From the NCBI GenBank assembly GCA_036258675.1, contig DATADD010000050.1, positions 1-5,958 on the forward strand: 5,958 bases of DNA, given 5' to 3'. A program made the position numbers and the translations under genes. The notes beneath the pieces are model-generated. The model was not told where the DNA came from and made no database searches. It saw only the letters and a program-made list of their open reading frames with translations. Positions 1 to 5,958 of the stretch are shown here, in pieces. Origin of the DNA: DATADD01 sp036258675. GTDB lineage: Bacteria > Actinomycetota > CADDZG01 > WHSQ01. Numbering within the stretch: the stretch's first letter is position 1; each line of letters starts with the position of its first letter.

Positions 1-470
1 GCGCAGGCGGGCGTCGCCCCCTCCTTGAGGCGGTCGTAGCACAGCGTGCACTTCCACGCTCGCCCGTCCCCCTCGCGCCGGTCGATGACCCCGAAGGGGC
101 AGCCCACGACGCAGTAGCCGCAACCGTTGCAGATGTCGGGCTGCACGAACACCGAGTCGAACTCGGTGCGGACTATCGCGCCCGTCGGGCACGCCTCGAG
201 GCACCCTGCGCTCTTGCAGTGCTTGCAGACGTCGGACATGAGCAGCCACGAGAAATCGCCGAGGCCGCTGCGCTGACCCGATACCGGCACCGGACGCTCG
301 ATGAAGGAGACGTGCCGCCACGTCGACGCTCCCAGGTCGATCGTGTTGTCGTAGGACATCCCGGTGAACAGGAGACCGTCGTCGGGCAGCCCGTTCCACT
401 GCTTGCACGCGACCTCGCATGCCTTGCACCCGATGCACACGGTCGTGTCGGTGAAGAACCCCTTGGCCAT
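1..470 (-). CDS. fdhB: Formate dehydrogenase iron-sulfur (beta) subunit, 3' end outside window
   Basis: Electron-transfer subunit that would carry electrons from the FdhA active site through a chain of four [4Fe-4S] clusters. The 156 visible residues start MAKGFFTDTTVCIGCKACEV, typical of FdhB N-termini. Cysteines fall in ferredoxin groupings: C12/C15/C18/C22, C82/C85/C90/C94 (CKHCKSAGCLEACP), C114/C117/C120/C124 (CNGCGYCVVGCP) and C141/C144 (CTLC), with C156 at the window edge. The middle and third groups are two adjacent ferredoxin-like modules. The ATG at 470-468 is chosen because the conserved KGFF start follows at once. An in-frame GTG lies further upstream, but the residues between would be Arg/Gly-rich and unlike the family. 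The ribosome-binding site is weak (GGGGG at 478-474, only 3 bases from the ATG). The gene follows fdhA by 79 bases, the usual alpha-beta order. Any C-terminal membrane anchor lies outside the window. Other four-cluster subunits (DMSO reductase or hydrogenase type) are possible by fold, but the neighbour fixes the assignment. Confidence 0.94.
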   Translation of the reverse strand, partial: MAKGFFTDTTVCIGCKACEVACKQWNGLPDDGLLFTGMSYDNTIDLGASTWRHVSFIERPVPVSGQRSGLGDFSWLLMSDVCKHCKSAGCLEACPTGAIVRTEFDSVFVQPDICNGCGYCVVGCPFGVIDRREGDGRAWKCTLCYDRLKEGATPAC

Positions 471-549
471 CAGCCCCCGCCCGCCCCCGCGGCGAGTCGA
501 GTGCGGCTCACGTGCGCGACCGTCCACGATCCCGGCGCGCCGCACGCGC
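471..549 (-). other. fdhA-fdhB spacer
   Basis: A 79-base, almost purely G+C gap between the fdhA stop and the fdhB start. It contains a 6-bp inverted repeat (CGTGCG at 511-516 and CGCACG at 541-546, spacer 24) and the 8-base palindrome GGCGCGCC at 534-541. Both are weak in sequence this GC-rich. I see no T-tract, no convincing promoter and no reading frame with coding character, so fdhA and fdhB are most simply co-transcribed. Confidence 0.4.
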
Positions 550-3500
550 TCACGCGTCGCCCTCTCGGGACTCGGCTGCCTTGGACCCGTGCGCGCCGGC
601 GTGGCCCTCCGCCGCAGGAAGATCGCGCGCGGGCCCGTCCGCCGCGGGAGCGAGGGCGCCGCTCGTGACGACGCGCCGGTTCCGGCTCCGCCTGCCGGGC
701 GCGATGTCGCCGGTCAACGCCTTGGACTCCTGGATCGAGACGTTGGGGTCGGCCACGAAGCCGATCAGCTCGTTTACCGCGTCGCCCACCACGAGACCCT
801 TGCCGCCCCAGTGGTAGGGGAGGCCGATCTGGTGAACCGTGCGCCCCCGCACCCGCAACGACGGGACCCGCCTCGTTACCAGAACGCGTGTCTCGATCTC
901 GCCGCGCGCGGTGGTGATCGTGGCCCATCCGCCGTTCACGAGACCGCGCTCCGACGCAAGCTCCGGCGACACCTCGCAGAACAGCTCGGGCTGCAGCTCG
1001 GAGAGCCACGACAGCCACCTGCTCATCCCTCCGGCGGTGTGGTGCTCGGTCAACCTGTACGTGGTGATCGCGTAGGGGAACCGCTGGTCGTCGAAGGCGC
1101 GGTGGTAGGGGTTGTCCCTCCGCCGCCACTCCATGCGCGCCGGGTTGCACCTCTGCGGATAGAGCTCGTTGTCGACCACGGACTCCTGCGGCTCGTAGTG
1201 CGTCGGCAGGGGTCCGTCGAGCAGCCCGTTGGGGGCGAACAGCCAGCCCTTGCCGTCGGACTGCATGACGAAGGGGCTGTTGCCCGAGATCGTGTCGATC
1301 CCCGTCGAGTCACCGTCGGGGCGGTAGGAGGGGGGACGGTCGGGGATGAAGTCGGGCACGTCGTGCCCGACCCAGCGCCGCTCGTCCTCGTCCCACCACA
1401 CGTAACGCTTCCGCTCCGACCAGGGCCGGCCCTCGGGATCGGCCGACGCTCGGTTGTAGAGCAGACGCCTGTTGGCCGGCCACGCCCACCCCCATTCGGG
1501 CGCGACCCAGCTCTGCTCGCCCGCGGGCACGCGGCGCGCCGTCTGGTTGACGCCGCCGGCGCGCGACCCGGAGTAGATCCAGCAGCCGCACGCGGTGCTT
1601 CCGTCGTCCGCGAGCTCGGTGAACGAGGCCACCGGCGCCCGGTCGGCCACGCGGAAGCCATTGACCTCCGCCAGCACCGCTTCCGCGTCGGGCTCGTCGT
1701 GCGCTCCGGAGGTGGGGTAGTCCCAGGTAAGGTCGAGGAGCGGCCGATCCTTGGGGTCCGCCGAGCCCGCATACAGCCTCTTGAGCCGCGTCCCGAGGTG
1801 GTACAGGAAGTGAAGCTCGCTGCGGCAGTCGCCCGGCGGAGGTACGGCTGCATGGTGCCACTGCAGCATGCGCTGGGTGTTCGTGAAGCTGCCGTCCTTC
1901 TCGGTGTGCGCGGCGCACGGGAAGAAGAAGACCTCCGTGGCGATGTCTGTCGGTTCGACCTCACCGCGTGCTATCTCCGGCGCGTCCCGCCAGAACTCCG
2001 CCGTCTCGGTCGGCGCGAAGTCCCGCACGACGAGCCACTCGAGCTTCCGAAGGCCCTTGCGATGAAGCGCCCCGTGCATGGAGCCGACGGTGGGGTTCTC
2101 CCCCATGACGAAGTAGCCTCTTAGCTTTCCGTCCGCCATGTCGGCGACCGTAGACATGTGCGAGTGATCGCCCGTGAGACGGGGCAGGTAGTCGTAGCAG
2201 AAGTCGTTGTCGGGTGTGGCGGCGTCTCCGAAGTAGGCCTTGAGCAGCGACACGATGTATCTCGGGAGCTGGCTCCACCACCCGGTCGGCGACGCGTTGA
2301 GCGAGATGTACGTCTCGAGGCTCGTATCGTTCGCCGCCTTCGGCATCGGCAGGTAGCCCGGGAGCAGGTTGTACAGCGTCGGTATGTCGGTCGAACCCTG
2401 GATCGAGGCGTGACCGCGCAGGGCCAGGATGCCGCCGCCGGGCCGGCCGATGTTGCCGAGGAGAAGCTGGACGATCGAGGCGGCCCGGATGTACTGCACG
2501 CCGATGGAGTGCTGGGTCCAACCGACCGCGTAGCAGAACGCCGACGTCCGCTCCCGTCCCGAGTTGGCGCAGAGTTGCTCGGCGACCTCCAGGAAGAGGT
2601 CGCGCGGCACTCCGCACACCGACTCGACCACCTCGGGGGTGTAACGCGCGTAGTGCTTCTTGACCACCTGGAAGACGCATCGAGGATGCTGCAGCGACGT
2701 GTCCCTCTCACCGGAGTCCTGTACGAGGCGCCGGACGCCGCCTCCCCCGTCCGGGGCTTCGGCTTCGCGCTGGCCGGACGCGGGAAAGACGTCCGCTCCC
2801 TCGTACTGCCACGAGGCGCTGCTGTAGCGCCCTTTAGACGGGTCCCATCCGCTGAAGAGCCCGTCGAGGTCGTCCGTGTCGCGGAAGTCCTCCGACAGGA
2901 TGACCGGGGCGTTCGTGTAGTTGACGACGTAGTCGCGGAAGTACAGATCGTTCGAGATGATGTAGTTGACGAGCGCGCCGAGGAACGCGATGTCGCTCCC
3001 GGCCCGCAGGGGAACATGGATGTCGGCGACCGCGCTCGTGCGCGTGAAGCGCGGATCGACGTGGATGATCTTCGCCCCCCGGCGCTTGGCCTCCATCACC
3101 CACCCGAACCCGACCGGGTGGCACTCCGCCATGTTCGATCCCTGGATCACGATGCAGTCGGAGTTCTGCAGGTCCTGTTGGAAGGTGGTGGCTCCGCCCC
3201 TACCGAACGATGTCCCCAGACCGGGGACCGTGGACGAATGTCATATGCGGGCCTGGTTCTCGATCTGGATCGCTCCCAGGGCCGTGAACAGCTTCTTGAT
3301 GAGATAGTTCTCTTCGTTGTCGAGCGTCGCGCCGCCGAGGTGCGCGAAGCCCAACGTCCTGCGCACGCGCGCGCCGTCGTCTGACGTCTCCTCCCACGTC
3401 TCCTCGCGGGTTCTCCGCACGCGCTCCGCGACCATGTCCATGGCCGTCTCGAGCGGGATGGTCTCCCATTCGGTCGCATGAGGTCTTCGGTAGAGCACGG

Positions 3501-3819
3501 ACGAGACGCGATGCGCTCCCGTGACGAGCTGGAACGTGGCCGCTCCCTTCGGACACAGCCGGCCGCGCGACACAGGCGAGTCCGGATCCCCCTCGATGTC
3601 GATGATCCGGCCCGACTTCACGTAGACGCTCTGCCCGCACCCGACCGCGCAGTAGGGGCACACGGACGCCACGACCTGGTCGGCCTCGGCCGTGCGGGCG
3701 CGTATGGCGGAGGTGCGCCGCGAGTAGGCGGTCGATCCGAACGCGCTCCGGTCGCCGCCGATGAGCTGTTGAAGGAACGGCCACCTCGCCACGAGGCCGG
3801 TGCGGTCGTCGCGGCTCAC
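550..3819 (-). CDS. fdhA: Formate dehydrogenase catalytic (alpha) subunit, selenocysteine-containing (TGA = Sec193)
   Basis: Oxidises formate to CO2 at a bis-molybdopterin-guanine-dinucleotide Mo or W centre (DMSO reductase superfamily) and passes electrons to FdhB. Reading through the in-frame TGA at 3243-3241 gives 1089 residues, against about 1015 for E. coli FdnG. Visible in order: [4Fe-4S] motif C54PYCAVGC61 with C89 in GRLCPKG; GGATLDNEENYLIKKLFTA; QARI, then Sec193-His194 and SSTVPGLGTSFGRGGAT; IVIQGSNMAECHPV with IHVDPRFTRTSAVAD (cofactor binding); an Arg near residue 468 in LRGHASIQGSTD, the likely counterpart of FdhF Arg333; and the C-terminal dinucleotide-binding domain from about 914 (FPYAITTYRLTEH) to 1040. 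A Gly/Glu-rich insertion lies at about 342-374 and an Ala/Arg/Gly-rich tail at 1040-1089. No Tat signal is seen, unlike FdnG, so a cytoplasmic enzyme is inferred. The GTG at 3819 is preferred for its Shine-Dalgarno; GTG at 3843 is possible (1097 residues). The stop is also TGA. Confidence 0.95.
3207..3231 (-). promoter_or_regulatory. Bacterial SECIS element inside fdhA
   Basis: mRNA hairpin that would recruit SelB with Sec-tRNA to the UGA. On the minus strand a perfect 6-bp stem GUCCCC (3228-3223) / GGGGAC (3217-3212) closes a 5-base loop GGUCU (3222-3218). After a 2-base AU bulge it extends by three pairs, ACG (3231-3229) with CGU (3209-3207). The upper stem begins 13 bases after the UGA and the loop occupies bases 19-23. 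From memory, the E. coli fdhF SECIS has the same GGUCU loop at the same distance. Unlike E. coli, no bulged U is evident in the upper stem. The hairpin lies within coding sequence (STVPGLGTS). Confidence 0.88.
3241..3243 (-). other. In-frame UGA recoded as selenocysteine
   Basis: The minus-strand codon TGA lies between QARI and HSSTVPGLG, exactly where formate dehydrogenases carry the metal-ligating Sec or Cys, followed by the conserved His. The frame upstream (to 3819) and downstream (to 550) is identical: the distance from the TGA to the downstream ATG at 3150 is 93 bases, 31 codons. FDH homology is continuous across it, so this is recoding, not a stop, frameshift or pseudogene. The host must therefore encode SelA, SelB, SelD and tRNA-Sec; none is in this window. 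Confidence 0.96.
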
Positions 3820-3825
3820 CCTCTG

Positions 3826-3831
3826 CCCCCT
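3826..3831 (-). promoter_or_regulatory. Ribosome-binding site choosing the fdhA start
   Basis: Minus-strand AGGGGG lies 6 bases before the GTG at 3819-3817. The longer alternative, GTG at 3843-3841, has no purine-rich Shine-Dalgarno in front of it (ACAGACAA). The shorter start gives an N-terminus MSRDDRTGLVARWPF, leading straight into the WPFLQQLIGGD stretch that resembles other actinobacterial FDH alpha subunits. Confidence 0.6.
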
Positions 3832-3851
3832 GCGGAACGGCACTTGTCTGT

Positions 3852-3895
3852 ACGCGGCACACTATCGCAGCAGCCTCCTCGCCGGCGTGCCGCGT
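3852..3895 (-). repeat. Perfect 9-bp inverted repeat between the VWA gene and fdhA
   Basis: ACGCGGCAC at 3852-3860 and GTGCCGCGT at 3887-3895 are exact reverse complements separated by 26 bases. It sits in the 102-base gap, 26 bases after the VWA stop and 32 bases before the preferred fdhA start. As RNA it would form a stable stem with a large loop. There is no U-run after it, so it is not a classical intrinsic terminator. The loop holds a minus-strand TAGTGT (fits a TAnnnT -10) but no recognisable -35. An operator, attenuator or mRNA-end stem are all possible; function is unassigned. Confidence 0.5.
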
Positions 3896-3921
3896 CGTCG
3901 TACCTCTGGAAGGCGGGCTCG

Positions 3922-5847
3922 CTAGGACCGAGCGGGCGGGCGACCGCCGTATCCGCCCACGATCGCGCCGCCCCAGCTCTGGCCCTGGGCCGCCGTCAGA
4001 CACCCCCCAGTGAGCCGGGCGAGACGCTCCATGAAGGCGACGAGGCCCGGCGTCGACTCGAGCATGTGGACGTTGAGCGAGATACCCGAGCGCGCGAGCC
4101 GCACAGCCTCTCGGAGCGTCGTCTCCACCGTCTCTCTCGTCGGCGGCCAGTGGAACAGAGCCCTCCCGTCGCGGTCGAGGTGAGCCGTGGGCTCGCCGTC
4201 GGTGACCATCACCACTTGCTTGATGTGGGCTCGCGCCGCGCCGAGCCGGCGACGCGCGAGCAGGAAGGCGTGGTGCATGTTCGTGCCGTGAACGTGTTCC
4301 CACGCCGCGCACGCGAGGTCGACCGGCGACATCTCGCGCGCGTAGTCGGAGAACCCGATGAGCACCAGCTCGTCCTGGGGATAGCGGCCCTCGATGAGCG
4401 CGGCGAGGGCGAGCGCCGTGCGCTTGGCCGGCACCCAGTGGCCGCCGAGCGGCATGGAGTAGGAGAGGTCGAGGAGGAGCGCGGTGGCGGTCCGCGGCCT
4501 CGACTCGCTCTCGGCGACCTCGAAGTCCTCCACCCGGAGGCGGACCCGGCCGGCTTCCGCCGAGCGGGCGACCGCGTTGAAGACCGTCCTCTGCACCGAG
4601 AGCGGCTCGGGATCCCCGAATGCCCACGGCCTCGTTTGCCCGGTCGGCTCGCCCTGTCCCCCCGCGGCGCGATGCGACGGTTCCCGAGCGGTGGCGGTGT
4701 GAAGGCGGGCGAGCGACCGCTCGCCGACGAGACGCGCTCCGCGCGCCGTGAGGCGCAGCCGTCCCCTGCTCCGGGCGAGCACCGAGGCCTCCTCCAAGGC
4801 CCGCTCGATCGCCTTGAGGCGGCGGAGGTCCCGCACGGCGTCGTCGCCGAGGGAGCGCCTGAGCCGGTCCTCGTCGACGTCGTCGAGGCTCGCCCCCGGG
4901 TAGCCGCCGCTCAGTTGCCGCTCGAGTTCGTCGAGGTCCGTGAGGCGATCGACGGCATCGAGGACGGGTCCCAGCGGCAGCGCCTCCTCGCCCTCGAGCG
5001 CCGCGCCGTCGTCCCACGGGCCGTCCGGCCGCAGGGCGCGAAGCGACCGATCGAGCCGCGACAGCTCCCAGTCGAGGTCGACGTCGTGGAGCAGCGCCCG
5101 GGTGAGGCGCTCGAGCTCGTCCCTCTGGTCGGGCGTCAGCGCGGCGGCCAGCCGACTCGCTGCCCGCGCCCGCCGGGCGAGGGCGTCTACGAGCTCGTCG
5201 AGGTTGCGTGGGCGCTCGGGGAAGAGGTGCCCGTGGCGAGACATGAAGCCGTCGAAGTCGGCCGGCTCGCCTCGAGCGCGTGCCTCCAGCATGTCGTTCA
5301 GCTCGGCGAGCATGTCCACGGTGCTGCGCAGGTCGTCCTGCGTCAGCCGCCCCACCGCTTCTCCGAGCCCGCGCACGTGGGCGTCGAGCAGCTGTTTGCG
5401 GAGCTCCTCGAGAAGCTCACGGAAGCGAGCCCCCGCCTCGGGGGAGGCGAATTCGTAGTGACCGAGCTCCTCGACTAGCGCGGTCGGGGAGTCCGGAAGG
5501 GCGTGGAGCAGCGCCTCCTGTTCGCGCGCGCGCGGGTCGGGGCGAGTCGCGAGCTCTGCTCTCTCGATGTCGAGGATCTCGTCGAGCTCGTGTCGCAGGC
5601 GGTCGAGGGATCCGTCCGGGTCGAGGTGCCGGCGCGCCCTGTTCCGGGAAGCCCGCAGCGAGCGGAGAAGGTCCTCTATCCCCCGAATCGTCCCGGGCAC
5701 ACCGCGCGCGCGAAGTCTCTCGAGGGCGGCCCGCGGGTCCCACCCCATGAGGAGGTCGTCCGAGATCGCGTCGAGGACCTCGCCGAGGTCCGCGTCCGAC
5801 CCAAAGGGGTCCTGGGTCGCGTCCCAACGCGAGAAGCGGGCTCTCAC
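3922..5847 (-). CDS. VWA-domain (MIDAS) protein, COG4867 / Rv0959-like partner of a chelatase-type ATPase
   Basis: A 641-residue soluble protein with no signal peptide or membrane segment. Residues 1-360 are charged and helix-rich, with patches shared by the actinobacterial family: a DPDGSLDRLRHELDEILDIE segment near 76, an LAELNDMLEARARGE segment near 180, and FMSRHGHLFPERPRNLDELV at 201-220. A variable linker at about 385-415 precedes the von Willebrand A domain (about 455-635). Its metal-ion-dependent adhesion site is complete: D460-L-S462-Y-S464, T522 in HGTNMHHA, and D550 in MVTDGEPTAH. From memory it closely matches mycobacterial Rv0959, which follows the chelatase-like Rv0958. In such pairs the VWA protein usually binds the target while the AAA+ partner supplies ATP-driven remodelling; the target here is unknown. 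It starts at GTG 5847, 10 bases after the upstream ATPase stop, with a Shine-Dalgarno over that stop, implying translational coupling; it ends in TAG. Cobalt- or magnesium-chelatase subunit D is a weaker alternative. Confidence 0.9.
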   Translation of the reverse strand: MRARFSRWDATQDPFGSDADLGEVLDAISDDLLMGWDPRAALERLRARGVPGTIRGIEDLLRSLRASRNRARRHLDPDGSLDRLRHELDEILDIERAELATRPDPRAREQEALLHALPDSPTALVEELGHYEFASPEAGARFRELLEELRKQLLDAHVRGLGEAVGRLTQDDLRSTVDMLAELNDMLEARARGEPADFDGFMSRHGHLFPERPRNLDELVDALARRARAASRLAAALTPDQRDELERLTRALLHDVDLDWELSRLDRSLRALRPDGPWDDGAALEGEEALPLGPVLDAVDRLTDLDELERQLSGGYPGASLDDVDEDRLRRSLGDDAVRDLRRLKAIERALEEASVLARSRGRLRLTARGARLVGERSLARLHTATAREPSHRAAGGQGEPTGQTRPWAFGDPEPLSVQRTVFNAVARSAEAGRVRLRVEDFEVAESESRPRTATALLLDLSYSMPLGGHWVPAKRTALALAALIEGRYPQDELVLIGFSDYAREMSPVDLACAAWEHVHGTNMHHAFLLARRRLGAARAHIKQVVMVTDGEPTAHLDRDGRALFHWPPTRETVETTLREAVRLARSGISLNVHMLESTPGLVAFMERLARLTGGCLTAAQGQSWGGAIVGGYGGRPPARS

Positions 5848-5855
5848 GACGCCGG

Positions 5856-5863
5856 CCTCACCT
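5856..5863 (-). promoter_or_regulatory. Ribosome-binding site of the VWA gene, overlapping the upstream stop
   Basis: Minus-strand AGGTGAGG lies 8 bases before the GTG start at 5847-5845 and contains the TGA stop (5860-5858) of the preceding gene. A ribosome finishing the ATPase would cover this site, the layout expected for coupled translation of two subunits of one complex. It also supports the GTG as the true start. Confidence 0.65.
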
Positions 5864-5958
5864 GAACGCGCCCGAGAACGCCCACGCCCCGGGCCCGCCG
5901 CCTCCTCGCTTGTTCAGCCGATTCGTAAGGTGCAGCCCCTCGAGGGCGAACTCGAGCG
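5858..5958 (-). CDS. C-terminus of a magnesium-chelatase-I/MoxR-like AAA+ ATPase, 5' end outside window
   Basis: Only the last 32 codons and the TGA stop are visible. The peptide contains LEFALEGLHLTNRLNKR followed by a Gly-rich end (GGGGPGAWAFSGAFR). The ALEGLHLTNRLNK pattern is what I recall at the C-terminus of the chelatase-like ATPases that precede Rv0959-type VWA genes. No Walker motif is inside the window, so the assignment rests on this short tail and on the directly coupled VWA gene downstream. If correct, it is the ATP-hydrolysing ring partner of the VWA protein. An unrelated protein cannot be ruled out from 32 residues. Confidence 0.65.
   Translation of the reverse strand, partial: LEFALEGLHLTNRLNKRGGGGPGAWAFSGAFR

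Noticed and set aside
511..546. 6-bp inverted repeat in the fdhA-fdhB gap as a terminator
   Set aside because: The stem is short, the spacer is 24 bases, there is no U-tract, and such matches are common by chance in nearly pure G+C sequence.
364..2124. Long plus-strand open frame (586 codons) opposite fdhA and fdhB
   Set aside because: Its product is Arg/Pro/Val-rich with no recognisable domain, and the opposite strand encodes unmistakable FDH. In DNA this GC-rich, stop-free antisense frames are expected.
3241..3243. In-frame TGA as a nonsense mutation making fdhA a pseudogene
   Set aside because: It sits precisely at the Sec position, is followed by a correctly spaced SECIS hairpin, and the frame downstream is intact for another 896 codons.
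3200..5017. Minus-strand 605-codon frame overlapping the VWA gene and fdhA
   Set aside because: It is a shifted frame of the VWA gene and fdhA, Arg/Gly/Ala-rich without domains. The correct frames carry all conserved motifs.
3478..5478. Long plus-strand open frame (666 codons) opposite the VWA gene and the start of fdhA
   Set aside because: It spans two genes and the intergenic gap, has compositional bias only, and mirrors the codon structure of the minus-strand VWA gene with its complete MIDAS motif.
1..5958. Search for CRISPR arrays, tRNA genes, insertion-sequence ends, tandem repeats and phage genes
   Set aside because: The window is almost fully occupied by four minus-strand genes with gaps of 10, 102 and 79 bases. 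I saw no spaced direct repeats, cloverleaf-like segment, transposase motif or phage-like gene.

Overview
The window is a single-direction block of very GC-rich bacterial DNA. All supported genes lie on the minus strand, so transcription runs from the right end to the left end. The codon bias, the GTG starts and the family of the VWA-domain gene point to an actinobacterium or a close relative, perhaps a deep-branching one. This is inferred from protein character only; no marker gene is present.

Layout in transcription order, right to left: (1) positions 5958-5858, the last 32 codons of a gene that looks like the C-terminus of a magnesium-chelatase-I/MoxR-like AAA+ ATPase. (2) 5847-3922, a 641-residue protein with a C-terminal von Willebrand A domain carrying a complete MIDAS site. 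It starts 10 bases after the ATPase stop, its ribosome-binding site overlaps that stop, and it resembles the actinobacterial COG4867 / Rv0959-type family. (3) A 102-base gap holding a perfect 9-bp inverted repeat. (4) 3819-550, fdhA, the catalytic subunit of a molybdenum/tungsten formate dehydrogenase. It is interrupted by an in-frame TGA at 3243-3241 that sits exactly at the active-site selenocysteine and is followed by a well-formed bacterial SECIS hairpin. (5) A 79-base gap. (6) 470-1, fdhB, the four-cluster iron-sulfur subunit, cut by the window edge.

FdhA oxidises formate at a Sec-ligated bis-MGD metal centre and passes electrons through its own [4Fe-4S] cluster to the cluster chain of FdhB. 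The next carrier (a cytochrome b, a quinone-reactive protein or a NAD-linked module) would be encoded to the left of the window. The AAA+/VWA pair directly upstream on the same strand is the most open question here. Comparable ATPase/VWA pairs elsewhere activate or mature metalloenzymes, so a role in handling this formate dehydrogenase is possible but unproven. The main annotation hazard is that a standard gene caller will split fdhA at the TGA into two unrelated-looking pieces.
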